From: Methylocystis sp.
GTDB taxonomy: Bacteria > Pseudomonadota > Alphaproteobacteria > Rhizobiales > Beijerinckiaceae
Direction of reading: 5' to 3'
DNA: 64,000 nt
Assembly (NCBI GenBank): GCA_020252485.1
Contig: JADCCX010000097.1
Location: 1-64,000, forward strand
Positions within the stretch are counted from its first letter, which is position 1, and every line of letters starts with the position of its first letter. Below, one piece after another: positions 46,879 to 55,874 of this stretch. The translations under genes and the position numbers were made by a program. The notes below the pieces were generated by a model that did no database searches, was not told where the DNA came from, and saw only the letters and a program-made list of their open reading frames with translations.

Positions 46879-47181
46879 ATGGGCGCGTTTATCGAATTTC
46901 TGACGGGGCGGAAAAACAAGCTGCTGCGGGACATGCTCGCAGCTTCCGTGGTGGTGGCCTTGATCTGCGTGGCTGCCGTCACCTCTATCAATGCGGCGGT
47001 AACGACGTTCACGGCCAGCCGCCAACCGATGCCGCCTCGTATCGCCTATGGCCAGGGCGGTGCTGGCTACGGGCCGGTCACAACCATCATGCGGTCCGTC
47101 CTCGACGACGCAACCCTGACCGGTTCGATCGGCGGCCACCGCATCGTGCTTGATCCCTGCACGGGCAAGGAAAAGAAATAG
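46879..47181 (+). CDS. Small single-pass membrane protein, unknown function
   Basis: 100 residues: a short amphipathic start (MGAFIEFLTGRKNKLLRDML), one transmembrane helix (about 21-43, AASVVVALICVAAVTSINAAV), then a soluble tail with GGHRIVLDPCTGKE. A GGAGGAGAG ribosome site precedes the ATG at a good distance. The general layout recalls Flp-type pilins, but the GxxxxEYG processing motif is missing, so I do not call it a pilin. It is convergent with the alpha/beta hydrolase gene, which ends one base away. Confidence 0.55.
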   Translation: MGAFIEFLTGRKNKLLRDMLAASVVVALICVAAVTSINAAVTTFTASRQPMPPRIAYGQGGAGYGPVTTIMRSVLDDATLTGSIGGHRIVLDPCTGKEKK

Positions 47182-47182
47182 G

Positions 47183-47887
47183 TCAAACAGCCGAAGGAGC
47201 GAAGCCCAGGAAACCGGCCAGCAGGCGGTTCACGTCGCCAGGCCGCTCCAGGCTGGAGAGATGGCCGCAATCGGCGATTTCGGCAAAGGCCGCGCCTTTG
47301 ATAAGGCTGGCGATCTCGCGTGAATGGCCGGGCGGCGTGATGACGTCCTGTGCGCCAACCGCCACCAGCGTCGGCACCGAGAGGGATTCCAGCAGGGGCC
47401 GGTAGTCGCGCCGGTTGAGCACCGCCGTCTGCTGACGGATGAAGCGCGCCGCGCCGGTATCGCGCATCATGCCGGTCACGGTTTCTTCGAGAGCAGCATC
47501 CGTCAGGCGGTCCGGATGCACGAGGCGCGGCCACAGGATGCCATGCAATTGTTCGAACCGCCCTTCGCGGGCGAGCGCCAGCGTGCGCCGGCGCCGCTCG
47601 GCATCCTCCTCGGTGTCTGGCTGGGCGCGGGTGTCGAGCAGCGCCAGGCGGCTCACGCGTTCAGGCTGCTGGCGCATGATCTCATAGGCCACATAGCCGC
47701 CCATAGAGAGTCCGACCAGCGCGAAGCGATCCGGCGCATGGGCCAGAACAGAGGCGGCGATCGCCTCGATATCATCGGCCGCCGAATGATCCGCAACCGC
47801 GCAGCGCGCCTGGCCCTTTAGCGTTTCGATCTGCGGGCCGAACAGCGCGGCGGTGCAATTGAGGCCTGGTACAAACACCACATTCAT
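47183..47887 (-). CDS. Alpha/beta-fold hydrolase
   Basis: 234-residue cytosolic hydrolase. The nucleophile elbow is GLSMGGYVAYE (Ser in GxSxG), the acid is likely Asp in VAVGAQDVITPP and the base His in ADCGHLSSLERP. An oxyanion loop follows FVPGLNC at the N-terminus. The closest functional types are esterases and 3-oxoadipate enol-lactonase-like hydrolases, but the substrate cannot be assigned. It stands alone on its strand and is divergent from the rhlE-like helicase gene, with about 118 bases between. Confidence 0.85.
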   Translation of the reverse strand: MNVVFVPGLNCTAALFGPQIETLKGQARCAVADHSAADDIEAIAASVLAHAPDRFALVGLSMGGYVAYEIMRQQPERVSRLALLDTRAQPDTEEDAERRRRTLALAREGRFEQLHGILWPRLVHPDRLTDAALEETVTGMMRDTGAARFIRQQTAVLNRRDYRPLLESLSVPTLVAVGAQDVITPPGHSREIASLIKGAAFAEIADCGHLSSLERPGDVNRLLAGFLGFAPSAV

Positions 47888-48005
47888 CGTCCATCACCCA
47901 TATTTCCGGGGGGTTCACGCGGAATCGATTGCAATTCGATCTGTTTGCCGTCACAGGCAGGAAGGCGCTCCGTGCTGCGGTGCGTCATGCCCGAAGCAGG
48001 ACCCT

Positions 48006-49574
48006 ATGTCATTCACCGATCTCGGACTTTCCGAGAAAGTTCTGAAAGCCGTGACCGGCGCCGGCTATACGCAGCCGACGCCGATCCAGGAGCAGGCGAT
48101 CCCGCATGTCCTCGCCCGCCGCGATGTCCTTGGCATTGCGCAGACCGGCACAGGAAAGACAGCCGCCTTTACCCTGCCGATGCTGACGCTGCTGGAACAG
48201 GGCCGGGCCCGGGCGCGCATGCCCCGCACACTGATCCTGGAGCCGACGCGCGAACTCGCCGCGCAGGTCGAGGAGAATTTCCTGAAGTACGGTGCCGAGC
48301 ACAAGCTCTCGGTCGCCCTGCTGATCGGCGGCGTGTCCTTCGGCGACCAGGACGCCAAGATCCAGCGCGGCGTCGATGTGCTGATCGCGACGCCGGGCCG
48401 GCTGCTCGATCATTTCGAGCGCGGCAAGCTCCTGATGACCGGCATCGAGATCCTCGTGATCGACGAGGCGGACCGCATGCTGGACATGGGCTTCATCCCC
48501 GACATCGAACGCATCTGCAAATTGACGCCTTTCACACGGCAGACGCTGTTCTTCACGGCCACCATGCCGCCGGAGATCCAGCGGATCACGGAGCAGTTCC
48601 TGTCGAGCCCGGTCCAGGTGGAAGTGAGCCGTCCCGCGACGGCGGCGGCGACGATCACCCAGCGGCTCGTGGCTTCAGGCTCGAAGGATTTCGAGAAGCG
48701 GGACACGCTCCGGCGCATCCTGCGCGACGCCAAGGATCTGAAGAACGCAATCATCTTCTGCAACCGCAAGCGCGACATCTCCGTTGTTGTGAAATCGCTG
48801 GAGAAGCACGGGTTCAACGTCGGCGGCCTGCACGGAGACATGGACCAGCGCGCCCGGATGGCGATGCTGGATTCATTCAAGACGGGTAAAGTTCCGATCC
48901 TGGTGGCGTCGGACGTGGCGGCCCGCGGCCTTGATATTCCCGATGTGAGTCACGTGCTGAACTACGACGTGCCCATCCATGCGGATGATTATGTCCACCG
49001 CATTGGCCGCACGGGACGCGCGGGGCGCACCGGCGTCGCCTTCATGATCGTCTCCCGTGCCGACACCAAGTATCTCGATGCAATCAATACGCTGCTCAAG
49101 ATGCAGATCGAATGGGACGGCCCATCGCTCGCCGATTTCGTGCCGCCATCATCAGACGAGGAATACTCCGGCGAAGGCCGCACCGGCGGACGCGATGGCG
49201 GACGCGATGGCGGACGCGGCCGCCGCGGCGGACGCGATCGTCCTGGCCGGGGCCGCTTTGCGGAAGGCGCGGATTCATCGCCTCGTCCGTCACGGCGCGG
49301 CGCCCGGGACAGAGGGACGTCTGACGAGGTGAAGGACGACGCAGCGGCGGCGCCTGCCGCGCCAGCACATCCGGCCCGGCCGGAACGCCCGGCTCCGGCC
49401 GCGCGTTCCCATGACGATAGCCGCCGTCCCAGGGATAACCGGCCGCCGCCGCCGCAAAGCGTTGCGCCGGCACGCCGCAACGAGCGCGGCCGGGACGACG
49501 ATGGCCCGCATGTGAAGGGGCTGGGCGACCATATGCCGAGCTTCCTGATGCGGCCGCCCCGGGCCAGAGGATGA
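48006..49574 (+). CDS. rhlE: DEAD-box RNA helicase (RhlE type)
   Basis: 522 residues. The Q motif (GYTQPTPIQEQAIP), Walker A AQTGTGKT, DEAD box VIDEADRMLDMGF, SAT-like FTATMPPE, and the C-terminal lobe with ARGLDIPDVSHVLNYDVP and HRIGRTGRAGR are all present. The tail after residue 385 is low-complexity, with GGRDGGRDGGRGRRGGRDR then a Pro/Ala/Arg-rich part, as in RhlE proteins that bind RNA nonspecifically. The frame is open from 47853, but the ATG at 48006 has an AGGA site and begins at the conserved MSFTDLGLS. It probably acts in ribosome assembly or RNA turnover. Confidence 0.92.
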   Translation: MSFTDLGLSEKVLKAVTGAGYTQPTPIQEQAIPHVLARRDVLGIAQTGTGKTAAFTLPMLTLLEQGRARARMPRTLILEPTRELAAQVEENFLKYGAEHKLSVALLIGGVSFGDQDAKIQRGVDVLIATPGRLLDHFERGKLLMTGIEILVIDEADRMLDMGFIPDIERICKLTPFTRQTLFFTATMPPEIQRITEQFLSSPVQVEVSRPATAAATITQRLVASGSKDFEKRDTLRRILRDAKDLKNAIIFCNRKRDISVVVKSLEKHGFNVGGLHGDMDQRARMAMLDSFKTGKVPILVASDVAARGLDIPDVSHVLNYDVPIHADDYVHRIGRTGRAGRTGVAFMIVSRADTKYLDAINTLLKMQIEWDGPSLADFVPPSSDEEYSGEGRTGGRDGGRDGGRGRRGGRDRPGRGRFAEGADSSPRPSRRGARDRGTSDEVKDDAAAAPAAPAHPARPERPAPAARSHDDSRRPRDNRPPPPQSVAPARRNERGRDDDGPHVKGLGDHMPSFLMRPPRARG

Positions 49575-49633
49575 GGTTTTCATTCATCACTGAATGACTG
49601 AAATCCCAATTGAATCGATCTGATTTGCCACCC

Positions 49634-49648
49634 TTAACTCCGCCTTAA
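49634..49648. promoter_or_regulatory. CtrA-type binding site (TTAA-N7-TTAA) before the diguanylate cyclase
   Basis: TTAACTCCGCCTTAA matches the CtrA full-site consensus of two TTAA half-sites exactly seven bases apart. It lies 48 bases before the GGDEF gene start, in the 122-base AT-rich gap 49575-49696, where a promoter is expected. divK, also in this window, belongs to the pathway that controls CtrA. Confidence 0.6.
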
Positions 49649-49696
49649 ACGGCATATGCCATTGAATTGAACTAGATTAACGATCAAGGGTGGCCC

Positions 49697-50767
49697 ATGT
49701 CGCAGAATCGCGGCGACTACGAGCGCACAATCACCATCGGTGAAAAGGCATTCGCCCACATCCGTAGCCACCGGACTGCCGCCTACCCACGCGCCTATGA
49801 GCTTTGGTACACCTATGTGACGGGTCATCACCCCGCTCTCATGCGCGCCATCAATGATCTCCTGCGCAAGTTCGGCCGCGTCTCGCAGTCCGAACTCGAC
49901 GAGATCTACGATCGCTTCATCAACGCCAACCGCTTCACGGCCGAAGCGGAGCGCGCGACGGTCCGGCTGCTCAGCCAGATGGAGACGGTCGGCGATGCGC
50001 TAGAGAACGCCAAGACCAAGATAAACGATTACTGTGGAACGCTGAACGGCTCGGTCGGCGAAATGGACTCCGGCGTTGGCGAAGACCGCCTGCGGGCCAT
50101 CATCGCGGAGCTCATGGCCTCGACCCGCAACATGTCGCGCCTCAATGCCAAGCTGGTCGAACAGCTCGGCGACGCGAAAACGGAAGTGGCCGAATTGCGC
50201 GAGGCTCTCGAATCGATCCGCACCGAAAGCCAGATCGACCCGGTCACAACGCTTGCCAATCGCATGTACTTCGACACGGCGCTGGCCGATGCCGTCCCGC
50301 ATGCGCACCGGACCGGCGATTTCCTCGCAATCCTGATGACCGACATCGATCACTTCAAGAAGTTCAACGACAGCTACGGCCATCTGACCGGCGATCAGGT
50401 CCTGCGCCTCGTTGCGATGTCCATCAAGCAGAACGTGAAAGGCCTCGACACGGCCGCCCGGTTCGGCGGCGAGGAATTCGCGATCATCCTTCCAGGCTGC
50501 GAGTTGCGCGGCGCCATTCAGGTCGCCGAACAAGTCCGCAAGGCCGTCATGAGCCGCGAGCTGGTCAAGCGTTCGACGGGCGAGTCCCTCGGCCGCGTCA
50601 CCATCTCGGTCGGGGTGGCGCAGATCCGCCGGGACGACACGCCCGCGTCCTTGATCGAGCGCGCCGATGCGGCGCTTTATGCCGCCAAGCGCGGCGGCCG
50701 CAACAGGGTGATGGCCGAGACGGACCCCGACGTTCCGCCGCTGCGCAGCGGCGGGCGCGCCGCCTGA
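49697..50767 (+). CDS. Diguanylate cyclase (GGDEF) with N-terminal helical sensor region
   Basis: 356 residues. The N-terminal half is helical (YPRAYELWYTYVTGHHPAL, coiled coil around 120-185) with no membrane segment. The GGDEF domain occupies about 190-340 with TDIDHFKKFNDSYGH and GGEEF, so it should be catalytically active. At the inhibitory site, where RxxD is expected five residues before GGEEF, the sequence is KGLD, so Arg is replaced by Lys and product inhibition may be weakened. The gene resembles the DgcA-like, cytosolic class of alphaproteobacteria. A CtrA site upstream suggests cell-cycle-timed expression. Confidence 0.92.
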   Translation: MSQNRGDYERTITIGEKAFAHIRSHRTAAYPRAYELWYTYVTGHHPALMRAINDLLRKFGRVSQSELDEIYDRFINANRFTAEAERATVRLLSQMETVGDALENAKTKINDYCGTLNGSVGEMDSGVGEDRLRAIIAELMASTRNMSRLNAKLVEQLGDAKTEVAELREALESIRTESQIDPVTTLANRMYFDTALADAVPHAHRTGDFLAILMTDIDHFKKFNDSYGHLTGDQVLRLVAMSIKQNVKGLDTAARFGGEEFAIILPGCELRGAIQVAEQVRKAVMSRELVKRSTGESLGRVTISVGVAQIRRDDTPASLIERADAALYAAKRGGRNRVMAETDPDVPPLRSGGRAA

Positions 50768-50784
50768 GAATCACCGGCTCAGAA

Positions 50785-52221
50785 TCACTGCCGCGTGTGG
50801 CCCCAGAAACTGGGGAGCGCCTTCAGCAACGGCCTGAATTTGCCGCGGTCCAGCATCATTTCCGCCTCCTTCTGGGCTTCCTCCAGCACCCTGGTTTCGT
50901 TGACGCTGGCAACCACCCGATCTTCCATCAGGATCTTGCCGTCAACGATCACTGTCGTGACGTCATTGCCATTGGCGAAATGCACCAGCCGGAACACCGG
51001 CATGTGCAGCGGATACATATGCGGCCGGGCCAGATCGACGAGCGCGATATCCGCCTTCTTGCCCTTCTCAAGCGAGCCGATCTCCTTTTCCATGCCGAGC
51101 GCCCTGGCGCCGTCGATGGTGCACATTTCAAGCGCCTTGCCGGCCGGGAGGACTTTCGGGTCCTTGAAGAAGGTCTTATGGTAGTGCATCGCCTGCTGCA
51201 TGTGGCGGAACATGTCGCCGTTGCGGTCGGGCGCCGTGGCGTCGGAACCCAGCGCCACCGTCACGCCTGCATCCATCAACTCGATGGCCGGGCAGCGCGC
51301 CAGCACGGAAGCGATGGCGCTCGGGTTATGCGCGATCTTCGTATCGGTGTCGGCGCAGATGCTGATCTCGCCCTTCGTCAGACCGGTCGAATGCGAAAGC
51401 AGCGCTTCCGGTCCCAGAATCCCCATCTTCTTCGCGAAGGCCACCGAACCCTTGGCATGACCGTCCTGCGTGAAAACAAGGCCGTTAGCCCGTGCCAACG
51501 CACTCACCTGCTTCGCCTGGGCGATGGCTTTGGCCATGTCGCCGGCGGAGAGCTCCTTGCGATGCTCCTCCCGCAATGTCGGGGTGATCAGTGCGATGTT
51601 GATGCGTTGCCCGTGCTTGCCATGCCAGGTCTTGATGAGCGTTTCGCACGTGGCGTATTGCTGCTCGAAGGTCACCGGATAGGTCTTCGCGTTCTTGCCG
51701 CTCCAGCTGCCATAGGTGAGAGGATGCGGCGGCCGCGTGGAGCCCACGGCCACAAAGGACCTTGTGCCGACCTCCTTCACGCCGTCGCAATGCGCATCGC
51801 CGTAGATCGGATCATCGGTGCGCAGGATCGTGTCGCCGCCGCCCAGCAGCGAGACGCCAGTCGTCACGCCGAAGCGCAGCCTTTCGAGCGCGGCAAGTTG
51901 CGCCTCCGCGCGCCAGAATTCCGGCGTCGAGCCTTGGGTATAGGTATAGCCGCAGGCCTCGTACCAAAGGTCGGATCGCCCGGCGCCAAGCGTCTTGATG
52001 AATCCATGGCCGGCATGGGCATGCGCATCGATGAAGCCGGGCATGACGATCTTGCGGGAGGCATCGATCACCTTGGGAGCGCTGTGCTTGGCCGTGATCT
52101 GCGCCGTCGCGCCGACGGCCACGATCCGGTCGCCGGTGATGGCGACGGCGCCGTCCTCAATGACGCGGCGCTTGCCGTCCATGGTCACGACGATGCCGTT
52201 GATGATCAGGATATCGGCCAT
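50785..52221 (-). CDS. Amidohydrolase-family deaminase/hydrolase (TrzN/SsnA-like)
   Basis: 478-residue cytosolic metal-dependent hydrolase. The first metal site is HAHAGHG in MPGFIDAHAHAGHGF, then DGHAKGS and LLSHSTGL supply further His residues, and LGSDATAPDRNGDMF gives the catalytic Asp. This is the subtype-III layout used by cytosine, guanine and S-adenosylhomocysteine deaminases and triazine hydrolases. The ATG at 52221 has GGGAGG seven bases upstream; the longer frame to 52380 is not supported. It is the last gene of the Dpp-type ABC operon, starting 17 bases after the ATPase, so its substrate is probably the imported compound. Confidence 0.9.
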   Translation of the reverse strand: MADILIINGIVVTMDGKRRVIEDGAVAITGDRIVAVGATAQITAKHSAPKVIDASRKIVMPGFIDAHAHAGHGFIKTLGAGRSDLWYEACGYTYTQGSTPEFWRAEAQLAALERLRFGVTTGVSLLGGGDTILRTDDPIYGDAHCDGVKEVGTRSFVAVGSTRPPHPLTYGSWSGKNAKTYPVTFEQQYATCETLIKTWHGKHGQRINIALITPTLREEHRKELSAGDMAKAIAQAKQVSALARANGLVFTQDGHAKGSVAFAKKMGILGPEALLSHSTGLTKGEISICADTDTKIAHNPSAIASVLARCPAIELMDAGVTVALGSDATAPDRNGDMFRHMQQAMHYHKTFFKDPKVLPAGKALEMCTIDGARALGMEKEIGSLEKGKKADIALVDLARPHMYPLHMPVFRLVHFANGNDVTTVIVDGKILMEDRVVASVNETRVLEEAQKEAEMMLDRGKFRPLLKALPSFWGHTRQ

Positions 52222-52238
52222 GGTGTTCCTCCCAGGTT

Positions 52239-53951
52239 TCAGGCGATGGCGATGCGGTCGATGCGGGGCACGAGCGAGAGGAGCTCCCGCGTATAGGGAT
52301 GGCGCGGCGTTTCGAACAAGGTCTCGCCGGCTTCGATCTCGACGATCCTGCCGGCCTGCATGACCGCGACGCGGTCGCACATCTGGCGGACAACCGCGAG
52401 GTCATGGCTGATCAGGAGCAGCGTCAGGCCGGTCGAATCGCGAAGGTCCTTGATCAGGTTGAGGATCTGCGCCTGCACGGACACATCGAGCGAGGATGTC
52501 GGCTCATCGCAGATCAGGAGCCGGGGGCGCGCGCCCAACGCACGGGCGATCGATATCCTCTGCCGCTGGCCGCCGGAGAAGGCGAAGGGGAAGCGCTTTG
52601 CGTGCTGCCGCTCCAGTCCGACGGCCTCAAGCAGCAGGGCCGCATCCTCCGCCGCTTCCGCCTTGCTGCCCGCGAGCCGGTAGAAGAGCACCGGCTCCGC
52701 CAGGATTGCGCCGATCCGCATGCGCGGATTGAGCGAAGCATAGGGATCCTGGAAGATCATCTGCAACGCCTGCCGCGAAGCCTGGCGCGACGCCCTGCCC
52801 GCACCCTCTCCCACGATCGTCTCGCCCGCGTAAAGCACGCGCCCCGAGGTCGGCTTCACCAGGCCGGCGATGACGCTCGCCACCGTCGTTTTGCCGCAGC
52901 CGCTCTCACCAACCAATCCCAGCGCCTCGCCGGCCCGGATGTCGAAGGAGACGCCATCGACCGCGCGCATCGACCGCCCCTTGCTGCCAGGCAGCCAGCC
53001 GCGCGTCACATAATCGACTGTGAGATTCTCGACTGTCAGCAGCGGACCGTCACCGGGCGTCCGCTCCATCGGGCTTTTGCCGGCGATGGCCTGCCTGGCG
53101 GCATGGGCCGCCTCGGATTTCTCCGAGGTCAGGACAGCGAACCGGGTCAGCTTGCGGTCGAGGCGCGGAACAGCCGCAAGCAGCGCCTTCGTGTAGCTGT
53201 GCTGGGGATCACGCAGCACCTGCGCGACAGGCCCCTGCTCCACCGCCTTGCCCCGCAGCATCACCGTGACGCTATGGGCCGTCTCGGCGACCACGCCCAT
53301 GTTGTGGGTGACGAGCATGACGCCAAGGCCACGCGTCCTGGCGAGATCCTTGATGAGGGCCAGAATTTGCGCCTGGATCGACACATCGAGCGCCGTCGTC
53401 GGCTCGTCGGCGACCAGGAGCTTGGGGTTGCAGGAGAGCGCCGCGGCGATGACGACGCGCTGGCGCTGCCCGCCCGACAATTGATGCGGGTAACTCTGCA
53501 GCCGCCGCTCCGGCTCGGGTATGCCGACGGCCTTGAGAAGCTCCAGCGCCCTCGCCCGCGCCTCAACCTGCGACAAGCCGAGATGGAAGCGCATCGTCTC
53601 CGTCAACTGGCTTTCGATGGTGAAGAGCGGGTTGAGGCTTGTCATCGGGTCCTGGAAGATGACGCCGATATCGCGGCCGAGCTGGACGCCGTCGCCCCTT
53701 CCGGTGGCAGGATCAAGCAGCGCACCACCAATCCGCATCGTGCCGCCGGCGACACGGCCAGGATTCTCGATCAGGCCGATCAGGGCATTGGCGACGGTCG
53801 TCTTGCCGGCGCCGGATTCGCCGACCACCGCGTGGATCTCGCCCGGCGCAATCGTGAGGGACACACCGTCCACGGCCGCGAGCACGCCGCCATCCGCCTG
53901 CGGATATTCGACACGGAGATCCTCAATGGCGAGCGCGGGGACGGTCGTCAT
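52239..53951 (-). CDS. Dpp/GsiA-type ABC transporter ATPase with two fused nucleotide-binding domains
   Basis: 570 residues forming both ATPase subunits in one chain. Domain 1 has Walker [10 protein letters not shown] and signature [15 protein letters not shown]; domain 2 has GESGCGKTT and [15 protein letters not shown]. Both keep Walker B ([12 protein letters not shown] and [12 protein letters not shown]). This matches GsiA/YejF-type proteins serving peptide, nickel or glutathione importers. The frame is open well upstream, but the ATG at 53951 overlaps the permease stop (ATGA), which fixes the start. It belongs to a five-gene operon with two permeases, a binding protein and an amidohydrolase. 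Confidence 0.93.
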   Translation of the reverse strand: MTTVPALAIEDLRVEYPQADGGVLAAVDGVSLTIAPGEIHAVVGESGAGKTTVANALIGLIENPGRVAGGTMRIGGALLDPATGRGDGVQLGRDIGVIFQDPMTSLNPLFTIESQLTETMRFHLGLSQVEARARALELLKAVGIPEPERRLQSYPHQLSGGQRQRVVIAAALSCNPKLLVADEPTTALDVSIQAQILALIKDLARTRGLGVMLVTHNMGVVAETAHSVTVMLRGKAVEQGPVAQVLRDPQHSYTKALLAAVPRLDRKLTRFAVLTSEKSEAAHAARQAIAGKSPMERTPGDGPLLTVENLTVDYVTRGWLPGSKGRSMRAVDGVSFDIRAGEALGLVGESGCGKTTVASVIAGLVKPTSGRVLYAGETIVGEGAGRASRQASRQALQMIFQDPYASLNPRMRIGAILAEPVLFYRLAGSKAEAAEDAALLLEAVGLERQHAKRFPFAFSGGQRQRISIARALGARPRLLICDEPTSSLDVSVQAQILNLIKDLRDSTGLTLLLISHDLAVVRQMCDRVAVMQAGRIVEIEAGETLFETPRHPYTRELLSLVPRIDRIAIA

Positions 53952-54871
53952 CCGCGAGACCTCAGTTTCGGATTGAAGCGATCGCGCAGCCAATCGCCGA
54001 TCACATTCACCGCCAGCACAAGAATAACCAGCGCCAGCGCCGGGAACAGCGCGATCCACCAGATTCCGGAGAAAACGAACTCGTTGCCGATGCGGATCAG
54101 GGTGCCGAGCGACGGATAGGTGGGCGGCATGCCGACACCGAGGAAGGAGAGCGTCGCCTCCGTCAGCACCGCCTGCGCCAGGTTGATCGTGGCGATCACC
54201 AGCACCGGGCTCATCACATTGGGCAGGATGTGCCGGAACATGATCCGCGCTGACGGCAGGCCGATCACGCGGGCGGCCTTCACATATTCGCGCGCGCCTT
54301 CGACCATCGTGGCCGCGCGGACCGTGCGCGCATATTGCACCCATTCGTGGATGGCGATGGCGCCGATCAGCACGAAGGGCACATAGCGCGGATTGGCGGC
54401 CTCCGGCGTGACGGCGCGCGCCAATCCTGCCACCAGCAGCGCCAGCAGAATGGTCGGAAACGACAGGATGATATCGCCGATCCGCATGATGACCGCATCG
54501 ATGCGGCCGCCGAGATATCCCGCCAGCAAGCCGAGCGAAACACCGATGGCCGCCGCAAGAAACACCGCGCCGCCGCCGATCATGATCGAGACCCGCGCGC
54601 CGTAGAGGATGGCGGAGAGCATGTCGCGGCCCTGATTGTCGGTGCCCAGCAGAAAGCGGGCATCGCCGCCCTCCACCCAAAAGGGCGGGATTTCGCTGTC
54701 GGCGAGATTGAAGGAGCGGAGGTCGAGCGGATTGGTGGGCGCGATCTGCGGCGCGAAGAGTGCGGCCAGCAAGAGAGCCCCCGCGACAAGGCCCGCCATG
54801 GTGACATAGGCCGGCGGCATGGCCCGACGCAGCGCGCCGAGCCGCGTGGCGGTTATCACGCCCTTGGTCAT
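53948..54871 (-). CDS. Dpp-type ABC transporter permease (DppC-like)
   Basis: 307-residue permease with an N-terminal cytosolic stretch and six helices. The OppC/DppC N-terminal helix is AYVTMAGLVAGALLLAALFA. The mature domain begins with LGTDNQGRDMLSAILYGARV, a hallmark of the DppC side, and the coupling loop is EYVKAARVIGLPSARIMFRHILPN. Its start overlaps the stop of the DppB-like gene by one base and its stop overlaps the ATPase gene, showing tight operon packing. Confidence 0.93.
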   Translation of the reverse strand: MTKGVITATRLGALRRAMPPAYVTMAGLVAGALLLAALFAPQIAPTNPLDLRSFNLADSEIPPFWVEGGDARFLLGTDNQGRDMLSAILYGARVSIMIGGGAVFLAAAIGVSLGLLAGYLGGRIDAVIMRIGDIILSFPTILLALLVAGLARAVTPEAANPRYVPFVLIGAIAIHEWVQYARTVRAATMVEGAREYVKAARVIGLPSARIMFRHILPNVMSPVLVIATINLAQAVLTEATLSFLGVGMPPTYPSLGTLIRIGNEFVFSGIWWIALFPALALVILVLAVNVIGDWLRDRFNPKLRSRG

Positions 54872-55842
54872 CAGGCTGCCCTTGTGCGCAGGCGCGGGTC
54901 AACCAGCGCGTAGATGATATCGACGGCCATGTTGATCGAGACGAACATGAACCCGACGAACAGGAGATAGGCCGCCATCACCGGCAAATCGACGAAGGAC
55001 ACCGCCTGAATGAACAGGAGGCCCATGCCCGGCCACTGGAACACGGTTTCGGTGACGATCGCGAAGGCGATTAGCGCGCCGATCTGCAGGCCCGTCACTG
55101 TGATCACCGGCATCAGCGCATTGCGCAACGCGAGCTTGCGGTGGATGTAGCCCGCCGGCAGGCCGCGCGCCCTGGCGTAGCGGATGTAATCCGACGAGAG
55201 CACATCGATCATCTCGGCGCGGACGAGGCGCATGATCAGCGTGACCTGGAAAAGCGCGAGCGTGACCGACGGGAGCACCAGCGACCGTAAGCCGCTCGCC
55301 GTCAGGAACCCCGTTGTCCACCAGCCGAGTTTCACGACATCGCCGCGCCCGAAGGACGGCAGCCATTTCAGCCAGACGGAGAAGATCAGAATCAGGACAA
55401 TGCCGGTGACGAAGGTTGGGGTCGAAATCCCGATCAGCGAGATTGTCTGGATGGAGCGCGTCAGCCAACTGTCGGGCTTGAGCGCGCAATAGACGCCAAG
55501 CGGAATGCCGAGCGCCAGCGCCAGCACCGTCGCCACGATCACGAGTTCCAGCGTCGCAGGCAGACGTTCGGCGATGAGGCCGGAAACCGGGCGCTGGTTG
55601 CGGAAACTGTTGCCGAGATCGCCCGTCAGCACCCGGCCAACGAACCGCCCGAATTGCACAATGACCGGTTGATCCAGCCCGAGCGCCTGGCTGAGCGCGG
55701 CCTTCTCGGCCGGTGTCGCATCCTCCCGTGACATGATCAGCACGGGATCGCCGACATAACGGAAGATGACGAAGGCGACCGCCGTCACGGCCGCCATCAC
55801 CATCAGCATTTGCGCCGCACGCGCGAGGAGAACGCGGATCAT
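54871..55842 (-). CDS. Dpp-type ABC transporter permease (DppB-like)
   Basis: 323-residue integral membrane protein with six helices and the large periplasmic loop after helix 1, typical of DppB/GsiC. The family motif GDLGNSFRNQRPVSGLIAER is present, and the coupling loop reads YIRYARARGLPAGYIHRKLALRNAL. It follows the binding-protein gene by 32 bases. The cargo is not determined by the permease sequence. Confidence 0.93.
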   Translation of the reverse strand: MIRVLLARAAQMLMVMAAVTAVAFVIFRYVGDPVLIMSREDATPAEKAALSQALGLDQPVIVQFGRFVGRVLTGDLGNSFRNQRPVSGLIAERLPATLELVIVATVLALALGIPLGVYCALKPDSWLTRSIQTISLIGISTPTFVTGIVLILIFSVWLKWLPSFGRGDVVKLGWWTTGFLTASGLRSLVLPSVTLALFQVTLIMRLVRAEMIDVLSSDYIRYARARGLPAGYIHRKLALRNALMPVITVTGLQIGALIAFAIVTETVFQWPGMGLLFIQAVSFVDLPVMAAYLLFVGFMFVSINMAVDIIYALVDPRLRTRAA

Positions 55843-55874
55843 GGCGGGCAGTTGCCGCGCATCCCCTCCAAGCC

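Noticed and set aside
46879-47181. Flp-type pilin
   Set aside because: The hydrophobic N-terminal helix is suggestive, but the prepilin processing site and Glu are absent and no tad or cpa genes are present.
53952-54902. Upstream extension of the fused ABC ATPase to 887 residues
   Set aside because: The extra part is an out-of-frame reading of the DppC-like permease; the ATGA overlap at 53948-53951 gives the real start.
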